DNA of 64,000 nucleotides, taken from NCBI RefSeq assembly GCF_954871325.1, contig NC_088776.1, positions 17,112,052 to 17,176,051 on the forward strand, in the 5' to 3' direction. Positions 34,316 to 45,458 of this stretch are shown one piece after another. Source of the DNA: Gordionus sp. m RMFG-2023. Taxonomy: Eukaryota > Nematomorpha > Gordioida > Chordodea > Parachordodidae. Made by a program: the position numbers and the translations under genes. The notes beneath the pieces are model-generated. The model was not told the DNA's origin. It worked only from the letters and a program-made list of their open reading frames with translations, and searched no databases. Each line of letters opens with the position of its first letter. Positions within the stretch are counted from its first letter, which is position 1.

Positions 34316-37300
34316 TAGAGGTCTGCATTGGGCGGGTTTTTGGATAATATGCCCGCCCACTCAATGTTTAAAAAAATTTTTAACCCGCCCGCCCAGCTCG
34401 CCCATAGTTTTCAAAAAAATCCCGCCCGCCCATTAATCTAAAATTTTTTACCCGCCCGCGCGCCCATTAGTCTAAAATTTCTTGCCCGCTCGCCCATTAG
34501 TCAAAAATTTTTTACCCGCCCGCCCATTATTTATAAAAATTTTTTTACCCAAGCCCGCTATTTTTAGCATCTAATGAAAATAGTTTCAACATTACATCTC
34601 TATAAGTTTTATAATTTAGGAAATTACTATATTAAGCTTAAAAAACATTCAATTTAAATTATGGATAATTTATTTTATCAAATAAAATATTTATAAAATA
34701 TAAATATAAATATTATAAGTAATTATAATGCAAAAATAATAATGAATCCACATTTTCGGGATTCAAACAGGTTCTTCTTTGTTCTAAAAACCTTCCGGCA
34801 ATGCTAAATCCTCTTTCAGAAGTAGCACTAGTTGCAGGAATTGCTAAATTTTTTTTGCTAATCTTGATAGCTTTGGCAAATCTTTTTCTTGTCGTTTCCA
34901 CCAAAGTAGGACATTTTGAAGAATATCCTCTTCCTCATTTGAAATCTTTAAATAAAAGTGAACCAATAATAATAAATTTATAAAAGTAATTTAAATTTAT
35001 ATTAATTGTAATATATGCATCTAAAATTATGCTAAATTATACTTATCAAAAATGGTTACTTTAAGATTTAAATATTTTGTTATGTCATTATGTACGGTAC
35101 TATCCTCAGTAACAACCTCATCCTCCCATCTGTTGGGGTTTAATTTTGATGTGGATGCTATTTATTTCAAATATTACATTTAATAAGTAGCTAAACGAAT
35201 TTATAATTTATTAATACCTTTTAATTGGATTCTCTTTGCTTTTGGGGAAATGGGTAAAATCAAATTTTCATCTATGTCGATGTTACATTCTTTTATGCAA
35301 ATCAAATCTAACAAGTTTTCAATATGTTTTTTTAATTCATTAATTTCTTCCGACGACAACATCCTCATTTGTCGGAACTTTGGTATTAAAAATGTTGAAA
35401 CTTTATGGAGCATATTAATTTAAAATTTTTCAATTATAAAATTTTTAGCTCTTTTCTTTATTATATCTATTTCTTTTTCGCATTTTGTTTTTCTCTCCAT
35501 TATATTCATATTTATTTCATTATGCTCATGTAGAAGATTATACTTAATTTTTTTATAAATAAAGAAAAAATGGGCATAAATCCCCAAATATTAATTTTCA
35601 TACCATATAAGAACGTTATGTAGTGTAGGCCTGCAATCACCCTCAAGAGCATTAGTTGCATCTTTATATGGTTCCAAATAATCTATCAGTGTTTTTAAAT
35701 CTTCCTTTCCCATAGATCCCATTTTTTCAGTCATATCACGAGATTGTAAGAATAAAAAAATCACATCATACATTATATAAATGCTTTGTAGCATATTATG
35801 CTTTGTATTCCATCTTATATCAATATTTTGTAGTAACGTCTTGCTAAGATATTTTACGTTCACACTTTGCTTGAAATAAGTCGTCAATGATTTTGCAGTT
35901 ACCAAAATATTATTAATCTCGGGAGCATTTTCGAAAATAAAAGTTGACTGGAAGGTATTACGAAGTATTGTGTTCAGCATATGTGCTGAACAGTTTAGTC
36001 TATTAAAGCTAATATTTGAAAAAATAAAAGGAAAATATAGTTCTTTAAATATGAATGTTTTTTCTTTAGGTGTATACAAAATCTCTCAGAAATTATTATA
36101 ATATCTACCAAATAATTAAATTTTATTTAATAAAAAATTTCCCTTCCAAAGCTTTTTTAATATTTGCTCTTTGATCCGTAACAAAGATGAGCTTGGAAAA
36201 ATATTCTCAGGGAACACCAATTTTTAAAAAATTTTTTAATAATTCTTTAAGAATATTTTCTACCGTCTTTTTTTCATCTTGAAATTTTGAAATAAGATGA
36301 AATTTTTTTTCTAATTTCCAATTTTGTATATAATGGATTGATAGAGATATGTAATTGGTTTTGGTAAATTCTTCACACCACATATCAGTAGTACATGAGC
36401 AAATGGAATTTTTTATTATTTCTACAATTTTAGGAAATAATATTTCCTTAATATCCTCAGTAACTTTGGATACGTTGCGGCTAACTGTTGTAGCACAAGG
36501 GATGATCTTATTAACATCCAATTTACCATATGTTGCTCCTAAGTCGGCAATTCTTTGTAAAATATTTATAAATCCAGGTCCTTGAACAGCTTGAAATGGC
36601 CTAAAAAAGATAAAAGAATAATTTATTAAATTAAAATACCTAATTTCTCTAGCGCAATATTCTACGAAATTCGCTATTAGACCAGATTTTATCGTTTTGT
36701 TTAATTGAGAATTGTCTTTTTCAAAATATCCAGTTATTTTTTAGTATCTATCAAATCTTCATAATTCGCAGATGAACATTGATGCCGAAGGAAGAAGGAG
36801 GTGCCACTTTTGCTATTATATTTAAAGATGGACTCGCAATCATTGCAGCGAATCCAATCTAGCTTTTTGTCATTTTCATCAAAAATAATTTTAAATTGTT
36901 TCCACATAGACGATTTAAGTTTATTATTATTATCTTCATTGTTTTTATCTTATAAAAATTATTTTTTATTTTCTTAGTAATATATTCTTTATTCATAATT
37001 TAAAATTAAATTAAAAAATATTATTTTGTTAAAATTATATTATAAAAAATAAAATTTATATATTATATAAGAAAATAAAAATGAAAATAAAAATAAAAAT
37101 GAAAATAAAAAGGGCAATATAAAGATAAACAATCATTACTAAAATAAAATAATACAATGGAGTAATTTCATTATTCCCAAAAAAGGAAATTTTAATTTTC
37201 AATATCTAAAAAATTATATATTTTAAGAAAAAAGTTTAATTGCATTACCATAAAAGGAGATTTTAATTTGTTATAGAAAAAAGTTTGTTTTTATTTGTAG

Positions 37301-37534
37301 AAAAAGTTTTTTTAATTGAAAAAAAAAGTTGATTTATTTTATAAAAAGTTATACCAGAAAAGGCTTTTTATTTTTTAAGTTCGTAAGAACAATTTTTTGT
37401 TAATTAAAATAAAAATTTTTAATTTTTTTAACCCGCCCACCCGCGCATTGGTAAAAAATTTTTTAACCCGCCCGCCTGCCCGTTCTTAAAAAAATTAGTG
37501 GGCGGGCAGGAAACCCGACCAATGCAGACCTCTA
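34316..37534 (-). mobile_element. hAT transposon (tagaggtctgca family), near full length
   Basis: A 3219-bp element with ends 'tagaggtctgcattgggcg' and its complement at 37534, and perfect 8-bp target duplications 'gtctatat' (34308-34315 and 37535-37542). Both subterminal regions are rich in 'cccgcccgccc'. The minus strand holds a Hermes-like transposase with BED finger, catalytic core and dimerisation tail, in interrupted frames. A decayed second copy makes the ends at 20946 and 25856. Confidence 0.9.
34713..36870 (-). pseudogene. Hermes-like hAT transposase, interrupted
   Basis: Read on the minus strand. Near 36770-36865 a BED zinc finger 'WIRCNDCESIFKYNSKSGTS', then 'FFLRHQC'. At 36207-36521 the first catalytic region 'CTTDMWCEEFTKTNYISLSI' with the conserved Asp. 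At 35591-36079 'NRLNCSAHMLNTIL', the conserved C..H..N segment. At 35201-35413 a linker. At 34713-34904 'IPATSATSERGFSIAGRFLE' and 'QRRTCLNPENVDSLLFLHYN', the dimerisation end with the conserved Glu. The gaps between these blocks hold stops or short introns and the frame changes several times, so this copy is probably inactive although all domains are present in order. Confidence 0.8.
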
Positions 37535-38599
37535 GTCTATATATAGTCATAAAATATTTTTACAAGATAGGAGGTTAATTTTAATAAAAAAATAAGCCTG
37601 GAACAAATATAATATATATTTTTATTAGTTTATATAAAATATAATAAATTACTTGTATATAAATTAATATAAAAGCATGGTAATAATTTATTCCAAACAT
37701 ATGTCATTGGTAGACATATAGTTGATATTCCTCTATTATATAGAATAAGTTACAAAATACTAGGTAAAATTCCACTTTTACAGACATATTTGACAGTTAG
37801 AGAAATACTACAGATAATTTAACAAATTTACTAATCAATGCTCTTAAAAATAAATATAGCAAAAATTTGCATTCAATTATTTAACGCCATCTATTTATTT
37901 TAAATAAAAATCTTTATATTATTCATCCTACAATGTCTTTAATAGATATTTTTGATGTCATTATCAATATTTATAGTTTTCTGTAAAATATATAATTCGC
38001 TATATTGGTAAAAATTATTTGATTGTCATATGATAATTGATAAAATTAGATATACTGTAAATCTACGACATATAATATTCCACTGTTTGTATTGTGCTTT
38101 AATTTTTTTAATTTAATTTATGATTTAATTTTATCAATAGTTTTATAATTATATTTTACTTTTATTAAGATATATAAATTAAAATTACTTACTTTATAAA
38201 AAATTATATTTGATATATTATATTATTTAGTAATTTTATGGATCTATTATAAATAATTATAATACATTTCACTTTTGTCTTAAGACTTATCTCTGACTTA
38301 TATTCCATTTCTTAAAAAACATTTTTGGTTCACTTTTTATATATATAAATGCTTTTTCCCAAAAATGTATAAATTATGATGAATAGTTTTATAAAAAAAT
38401 ATCAACTTCTACATTATTTTTTTCAAATTATTGTTTAAGATATATGCATACATTTTTGAGGGTCAGGAAGTAAGGGGAGGACTAAGGGGGATATTTATTA
38501 TTAGCTTAGAATGATATTCACAAAAAGTGATAAATTTCTGAAGGGGGGGGGGAATTTCTTTTGCCCTCCCCCCTAGCTACGCCTATGGATTAGATTAAC

Positions 38600-39245
38600 A
38601 CATAATGCTTTTGATAATAAATATAAGTAACAATTCTCATTTAACTCTTTAACGACATCTATTAATTTAAAAATATTATTTAAAATTAAATATCTTATTA
38701 TTCATTCCACAATATATGTAATCTTATTAGATATCTTTTTTTCCTTCTCTATTTTAAATGTTTTTACGAAAGCTATTTTCTTCTTCTTTGAAAAACAGCT
38801 TCTAGTTAAATTTTTAATACGAGTATATTTTTGATATTATTACAAACTATTACCAACTAAAGATGGTGCGACAATAATATATAATTATAATCTTAATTGC
38901 TTTCATCATATCACTCTGGTCTATTTTTTAGTTATAAAAGGTTTCATGCCATGAAAATAACTCAAGGCTTCAATATATTTGCATAATTATTTCTTCCAAA
39001 GATTTTTAATGTTTTTATTTTATCAATTTATCAATTTATCTAATATAATAGATTCTGATATGAGTTTACATCGTAAATATTATGGCTATGACTGCAAATT
39101 AACCAGCATCTAATAATTTATGTGTATATATAATTAAAGATTTTTACTCCTGCTTCTGAGAGCATTTGATTGCATAATTCATAGAGCAATAAAATCAACT
39201 GTCTAGTCATTTATATATCATTAATTGGAAGATAATCTTTTAGAA
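38600..39245. other. AT-rich region with a diverged duplication
   Basis: 38600-38760 resembles 37850-37980 (shared 'aacg(c/a)catctattaattt' and 'attattcattcyacaat'). Otherwise no feature. Confidence 0.35.
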
Positions 39246-39249
39246 ATTT

Positions 39250-39612
39250 TGTCGTGATTGACGGAGTCAATCACGAGAAACGAGGAAAAATAGACGAAAG
39301 CAAATATAAAAAAAATTATTATTTCGTCGATTCATTATGATAATAAACATTTTTTTTGGTGTGTTATTTTTATATTATATGATGCGTGATTATGGAGTTT
39401 TCAAATTATAAAATAATATATTTTTAGATTATAATTTTGTTTTGAAGGTTAGAGGCTTCCCTATAAAAGGGAAGCCGAAATCTTCAAATTCATTATGTTT
39501 TTTTTTTGGTTTCTTTTAATTGTAAAATTATATTTTATTAATTTGGTTCGCAAAATAAAATAGTCTCTATATCATTCGTTTTAATATTAGTTTAAATTAA
39601 TTTAAGCGGTAC
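39250..39612 (+). mobile_element. Probable solo LTR with palindromic start and TATA hairpin
   Basis: Starts 'tgtcgtgattgacgg' and contains a perfect 11-bp inverted repeat (39252-39262 with 39266-39276). Further in, 'ggcttccctataaaa' (39454-39468) forms a perfect 9-bp hairpin with 39468-39476 around a TATA box, and 'aataaaat' lies near 39558 as a possible poly(A) signal. The proposed end is 'ttaagcggtaca'. TG...CA ends, a TATA box and a poly(A) signal in this order fit an LTR promoter; no internal part or second LTR is nearby, and the 5-bp flanks are not a clear match. Confidence 0.4.
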
Positions 39613-39884
39613 AAAGTTTAAAGTGGTAGATTATTCGTTCTAATATTAATTCAAGCGGCACAAGCGGCACAACGTAATAAATATCTCACAATAATTTTCT
39701 TGATTATTTATCTAGCTTCATTAAGTCATCTAGGTCTAATCACAATATAGTCTTATGATTTGAATTGTTTATATTATCCTCTCCAAGAATTATTGATTTG
39801 GTTAGGCCTGCAAATTTTTCCTTATTAGTCAATTCTATAAAACATTGTCCAAAATGGTAACACAACGTTATATTGGTGTCAGGC

Positions 39885-41205
39885 GCGTAACCAATCCATC
39901 GCAAATTTGACTGTTTTCATAAATATCATTTTAAGTAAATAAACCCCCCCCCCCCCGAATCAGATATTTACAAATAATTGAATATCAATTTTCCAACATA
40001 AAACTTATTTTTCATAAATAAATTTTATTAAAATTTCCTTTCCTTGTGAGTAGTGTTGTTAAACGACTAAGCCGAGTCGACTTAGCTGCGACTCGAGCCT
40101 AGTTTCTAGACGATAAAATGAGTATGACTCGAGTCGACTAAATGAGCCACATTTATCGGCTCACTTAGTGGGCTCGTGTAGTCGGCTCGCTTAGTCGGCT
40201 CGTGTAGTCGGGAAGGTTGAAAACATATTTACGAAGTACTACTTCCGAATCTCGGCTAAATGGGTTAGCTCTGTTAAATATCCACAGAGATTTGGTTATA
40301 ACGACAAACGAAATTCTTGATGAATTGGCAACATTCCCACGAAAATTAAGTATCACATTATAATTATAGTATTTAATAATTTTTTTTATATAATATTGTA
40401 TTTGATAAGAAGTTAAAGAAAACTTATTCTTTAAATTATTTTCTAGTCAATATTTTATACGTACTACTATTAGTATTTTCAAAATTATATTCTACTTATA
40501 TTGTATGAGAATTTAAGCTGAGGCTAATTTTTAAAGCAAACTTTATATAAAAAATGACATACTTTATTTCAACTTATATTTAAAAAAACTATATAATAAT
40601 ATACCTAACTTAAAATAATAAAAAATAGGCGTAATATCCATAAGCACGAATTAGTAAAAAATAGAAATATAATTATTATTAAATTATGAATAATTTAATA
40701 GAATAGCTACGAAGGCCAGGTAAAGGGGGTTTGGTGGCGAAGCCCCCCCCCCCCCCATAAGAAAATCATGGATACGCCACTGATGTAGGTTGCTAAAAAT
40801 TATAGCGCCATGCGAGGTTTTTAAAAACCACTATCAAATAAGGTTAACCTTTTTTATTACTTGTAATTCTTTAGACAAAATTTTTTTTTATATTAGCAAT
40901 AGAAAATATTTAATAATGTAATAAATGGATAAATATTTTGTATTAAAAATATTATATTTAGAAATGTCTTGTAATGTTTTACTTTTATTATTTGTATGCA
41001 TAATAAATGATAAAATATAAACAGAATAATTGTACAAAGTTTACAAATTTCACTTAAAAAGTATAATATATTAATATACGGGCAAAAGCAGGCCGAAGTC
41101 CCGCAAAATAGTATGGGGGTGAAGACCATAGTAAATTTATTTTAGATGAGCCCTGAGATTGTCAAAGCCTCTGATTCCCCACACATAAAACTCCTGGGTA
41201 CGCGC
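39885..41205. mobile_element. Composite hAT remains (caggcgcgta and cagtggcgta ends)
   Basis: 'caggcgcgtaacc' at 39885 and 'gggtacgcgcttg' near 41205 look like inverted ends of the family seen at 41416. Inside lie a block of 'gagtcgactta'/'cggctcgtgtagtcgg' repeats following 'agtgttgttaaacgactaag' (40051-40203), and a right end 'ggatacgccactg' (40784) of the cagtggcgtagc family. Duplications could not be matched. No long coding frame that I trust. Confidence 0.45.
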
Positions 41206-41940
41206 TTGCCTCCGGTGTATTTTCTTTAATATAAATGCTAGCAAAAGGAGTACAATAATTAGACCAAAAAACCTCTATCAATTTATGATGTACTCAAAAA
41301 TTTATAAGAGTTTGAGTAAAAGGAGATCACAGCTTTTTATTCGCTATATTATAATTTTAATTAAAATTCTTATTTATGTGTTTATTATTAATTTAATTTT
41401 TACTATGATTATATCCAGGCGCCTGCGCAGGAATTAGGTCGGGGAGGGGGATAAAATTTTTTAAGAAATATTATTGTTTTTTAAAAATATCAAGCATAAA
41501 TTTATTAGAACTAATAACTATTTCTAATACTCAATTTTAAATTTATGTGAATTATAAAAAAATTATATGTAAAGAATCACTTAAATGACCCCAAATTCTG
41601 TATTTAAGATATACTCTTCTACTGATCCTATATTAATGTTTTAACTATGAGCTTGCCTTGCTACAAGTCGAGGGAGACAAATATTAAACACGTATAGCTC
41701 TGCTTTTGACTCAACAATAAAATATGAAATTCTTCATCAACATTAGCCCTATTTCCTTGAGTTCTGATAAAATGCTCTCCGTTATTCTCATCTTCTTAAT
41801 CAAGTCAATGTTATGTTTTTGAAAAGTAATACTTAAAATAGTTGTATAATTAAATAATACATTCTAATGAGAAATAAAATTTGGAATAAGTATTGAATCC
41901 AACAATTTTCTTGCTTCTGAGGAAATATTTCTTTCCGGCC

Positions 41941-42094
41941 TGTAATAAATTAATAAATGATTATTTATAGATATTGTATATTAAAATGGAATCGAACATT
42001 CGAAAAACAATAAATGAAAATTTGATGTTAAAAATAAATTGAAATATAAAATTAATAATCGTATTGTTTATAATTAGTAGTTGGTATTACTACA
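41941..42094 (+). repeat. Left LTR of LTR element 2
   Basis: 154 bp from 'tgtaataaattaataaatg' to 'ggtattactaca'. The presumed Gag start codon (42096) follows almost directly, leaving very little leader. Confidence 0.85.
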
Positions 42095-44722
42095 AATGGC
42101 GACGATAAATGGAGAAATTAATTCCTTAAATGGAGATAATAATTCCTTAAATGGAGAAAATAATTCCTTAAATGGAGATTCAAAAAAAATAGCGGATTTA
42201 TCTACGATTAAATTTGATAAATTCGAGTTGGACACTTCTATCCACAGATATTTTTCTCAATGGGAAGCCAGTTTTCGGTTAAAAAACGTAAGCCCATCTG
42301 AATGTCAATATAAAGATATATTTTTAACATTTTTTGGCAATAAGAATATTGAGTTGGTGGACCGTTTTTGTTATCCTGATTCCATCGAAACTTTATCTTT
42401 TAAGGAAATTAAGTCAATATGTTTTAAACTATTTAAACGACGTCAACAGCTTTTGCTTCTAGATTTGATTTCGTTAGATTACGGAGAACAACTGAAACCA
42501 TAACTGAATTTGCAGATAAAATTAGAACAATTGGCAAGCGTTGTCATTATCTTAATGATATTGACGAGCGTTTACGTGATCAGTTTATGGTTGGCATGGA
42601 AATACCGGGATTGGAAAGAGATCTTAGAGCTCTATATCCCGACTGTCTTGATAGAGATAATAATGTACTGACTTTTCAATTTATTCTTGATCTGGCATTA
42701 GCTTCTGAGCGAGCAGATAAAGAAATGGCAAAAATATGCCTGTTGTTAATAAGATAAATGATAATAACAAAAGAAATGATAATGATAATAATTATAAACA
42801 TCCAATTAAAACGACGACTACTTGATAAAGGCTATAATAAAGTCAAGTATAATAATACATTTGATAAAGAGAATAATAAATACAAATATAATAATGATAA
42901 AGATTATAATAAACTTAAATGTTATAAATGTGGTTTTATTCATAACCGAGAAGTGAGATGTCCAGCTACAAATGCGGCATGTAATAAATGTAAAAAAATT
43001 GGTCATTTTGCAGTTTGCTGTAAATCAAAGAATTTAAATTATATAAGAGTGTCATCAAGTGATTCTATTCATAATATTTGGAAGATTCAACAAAATCGAG
43101 AGAATCGAGCAAACCTAACTGCAGAGATAAATGGGTTAGATGTTGAATTTGATTTTGACACTGGTGCACAAGCGTCATTGATAGGAATTGATATATGGAC
43201 AAGTATTGGGCGACCAAAAATTAGGCCAACCAGTCCATTGACTGCATATGGTGATCATCCGTTAGACGTCAAGGGCGAGACCCAAGTCAATGTTAGGATT
43301 GGATCACAGACAAGGACTCTACCAGTGGTAATAATGAATACAACTGGGGTGCCTCTTTTCGGATTACCATGGATTATAGCATTCAATTTAGAAATGCCTC
43401 GTCAGGTTATGATTAAACAAGTACGCAATTTGGTCAACAATATTGAAAAAGAAAAATGTTGCATAACACTAGATTCTAGAATTCGAGATTTGATTAATAA
43501 ACACCAAGGAATTTCGGAAGAGAATCAAGGTTCTAAACATGTTTTGGATATTCGAAGTATTAATTTGGATGATATGCAATTGTCAGAAAATATTCTGCGA
43601 AAAGAGTCGAAGCAAGATTTAATATTAAAAAAAGTAGCAATACATATTCAGCAAAGTTGGCGAAACTTTGATCGTCATAAAGATAAAGAAATAGTTAATT
43701 TTTATAATCGACGGGAAGAGCTTTCTGTCAATCGTAATATTATAGAATGGAATGGGAGATTGGTTATTCCTAATAAATTAAGAAATGCAGTGTTAGGAAT
43801 GATTCACTGGGGACATCCTGGGGAAAATGTAATGAAATCTATTTTTAGATTGTATTGTTGGTGGCCCAGATGTGATGTTGATATAGAAAATTATATCAAA
43901 ATATGTTCTGGATGCCAGAAAAATAGACCATGGTTAGAAGTTGATCTAATGCAGAATACCTCTGCTGATGCTATGATAAAACGACTAAATAAATGGTTTG
44001 CTAGGTTTGGAATACCCAAGTACAGTGTGTCAGACAAAGGACCACAATTCTTATCAGGGGAATTCCGTAGGTATTGTGATTTAAATAACATACGTCATAT
44101 ACGTTCGGCACCCTATCATCCAAAAACTAATGGATTAGCTGAACGTACAGTACGAACTTTGAAAGGTCGGTATTATGCAACGAGAGATTTAATTAGCGAT
44201 CCCGAAGAAGCTATGACACAGGTTTTAACAACCTACCGATTGGGAGAGCATAGTTCCACAGGGAGATCTCCTGCTAAAATTATGTTTGGGAGGCAATTGA
44301 AAACAAGTCTGGATTGGATCCGACCAAATGCCGAACACGAAATAGTAAGGGCCAATGATAAACAAAGCCTTCATCATGATTTACATTCAAAGGAAAGAGA
44401 ATTTGAAATCTCACAACCTATATAGTTAAATAATGAAAATACCAATGGTTGGAGAGAGGGAGTAATTAAAGAAAGAATAGGACTTTATTCTTATATTGTT
44501 GAATCTTCCGGGAAAACATTACGGAAGCATGCAGAACAGTAAAGAAATCGTTTAATTATCCCAAATCATGAAAGTTCTTTGGAAGTTACAGAAATGGATG
44601 TGCCAGTGAATGAAGCAAATACAAACACAAAAACAAATACCACATTACGTTGCTCATCAAGAAACCGTAAACCTACAAAGAGGTTTATTGAAGAAATCTA
44701 ACTTTAAATTGTTTGAAGGAAA

Positions 44723-44876
44723 TGTAATAAATTAATAAATGATTATTTATAGATATTGTATATTAAAATAGAATCGAACATTCGAAAAACAATAAATAAA
44801 AATTCGATGTTAAAAATAAATTGAAATATAAAATTAATAATCGTATTGTTTATAATTAGTAGTTGGTATTACTACA
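44723..44876 (+). repeat. Right LTR of LTR element 2
   Basis: 154-bp direct repeat of 41941-42094, nearly identical. Confidence 0.85.
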
Positions 44877-45458
44877 AGGCCATTGTGATATTTCAATAAT
44901 AGAAAATAATTGGCTCTTCTAACTCCTTAAAAGCTGTTACTGCTTGATGGCAGAGACTCTATCTCGGACAAGGTTGCAATTTCTTTTTCCCTGTTGGACA
45001 AAAAGTTTCAGAAATAATAATTATTTGACTAGAAATTTGAAAATGGTAGATAAATAATACGCCACTAAAAATTTGAAAATAATAAGTAAATATTACGCCG
45101 GAAAACTTGAAATCGAAATTAATTGATAAAATAACTTAGTAGATAAATGTGATAATAAATGCAATTAAATATATATTTAATATGAGATACAAATAAATAT
45201 TACCAAATATAAATTAATATAAACAATAATATTTTTGAAAAATATATCCAGCATCTGCATTTTTTGGCTTTGGGGGGGGGGGATTTGTCCCCCTGCCCCC
45301 CCTTCTGCGTACGCCATTGATTATATCATATAAAAAAATGATTATTATTATAAATAAATTTATAAAAAAAATATTGTTTTATATCACGTGAAATCTTTCC
45401 GCCATATTTTTTTTAACTTCATACCATTTTATTGTAATTTGCTTTCGAATTCTACGCC

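Larger units (their letters stand above)
34183..38587. mobile_element. Outer hAT-like element (cataggcgtagc ends) holding another hAT
   Basis: Ends 'cataggcgtagccgg' (34183) and 'ctagctacgcctatg' (38587) are inverted repeats. Flanks 'gattaaat' (34175-34182) and 'gattagat' (38588-38595) match in 7 of 8 bases. The complete element 34316-37534 with its own duplications sits inside, so the outer element is about 1.18 kb itself. Its own sequence (34183-34315 and 37543-38587) has no ORF that I recognise. A ~130-bp segment near 37850-37980 is related to 38600-38760 just outside. Confidence 0.7.
41941..44876 (+). mobile_element. Ty3/gypsy-type LTR element 2, small, young-looking
   Basis: A 2936-bp element with two 154-bp LTRs (41941-42094 and 44723-44876), both TG...CA and differing at about three positions by eye, so the insertion is recent. 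The flanks 'cggcc' and 'aggcc' suggest a 5-bp target duplication with one change. The short purine tract 'gaaggaaa' precedes the right LTR. Parts recognised in order: Gag (from ATG 42096, with a repeated 'NSLNGDN' start), CCHC knuckles ('CYKCGFIHNREVRC'), protease ('FDFDTGAQASLIG') and integrase ('NKWFARFGIPKYSVSDKGPQ', 'YHPKTNGLAERTVRTLKGRY'). It is shorter than autonomous gypsy elements, appears broken and was probably moved in trans. Confidence 0.85.
41416..45319. mobile_element. hAT element (caggcgc / cgccattg ends) hosting an LTR element
   Basis: Ends 'caggcgcctgcgcagg' (41416) and 'cttctgcgtacgccattg' (45319) with identical 8-bp flanks 'attatatc' (41408-41415 and 45320-45327). Without the LTR element at 41941-44876 it would be about 960 bp. 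Its halves match 33072-33960. Only scraps of coding remain. The right end lies 132 bp before the ADAR start codon. Confidence 0.8.

Noticed and set aside
40893-41129. Cys/Phe/Ile-rich 78-residue minus frame
   Set aside because: Low-complexity hydrophobic frame typical of AT-rich noncoding DNA, located within hAT remains.
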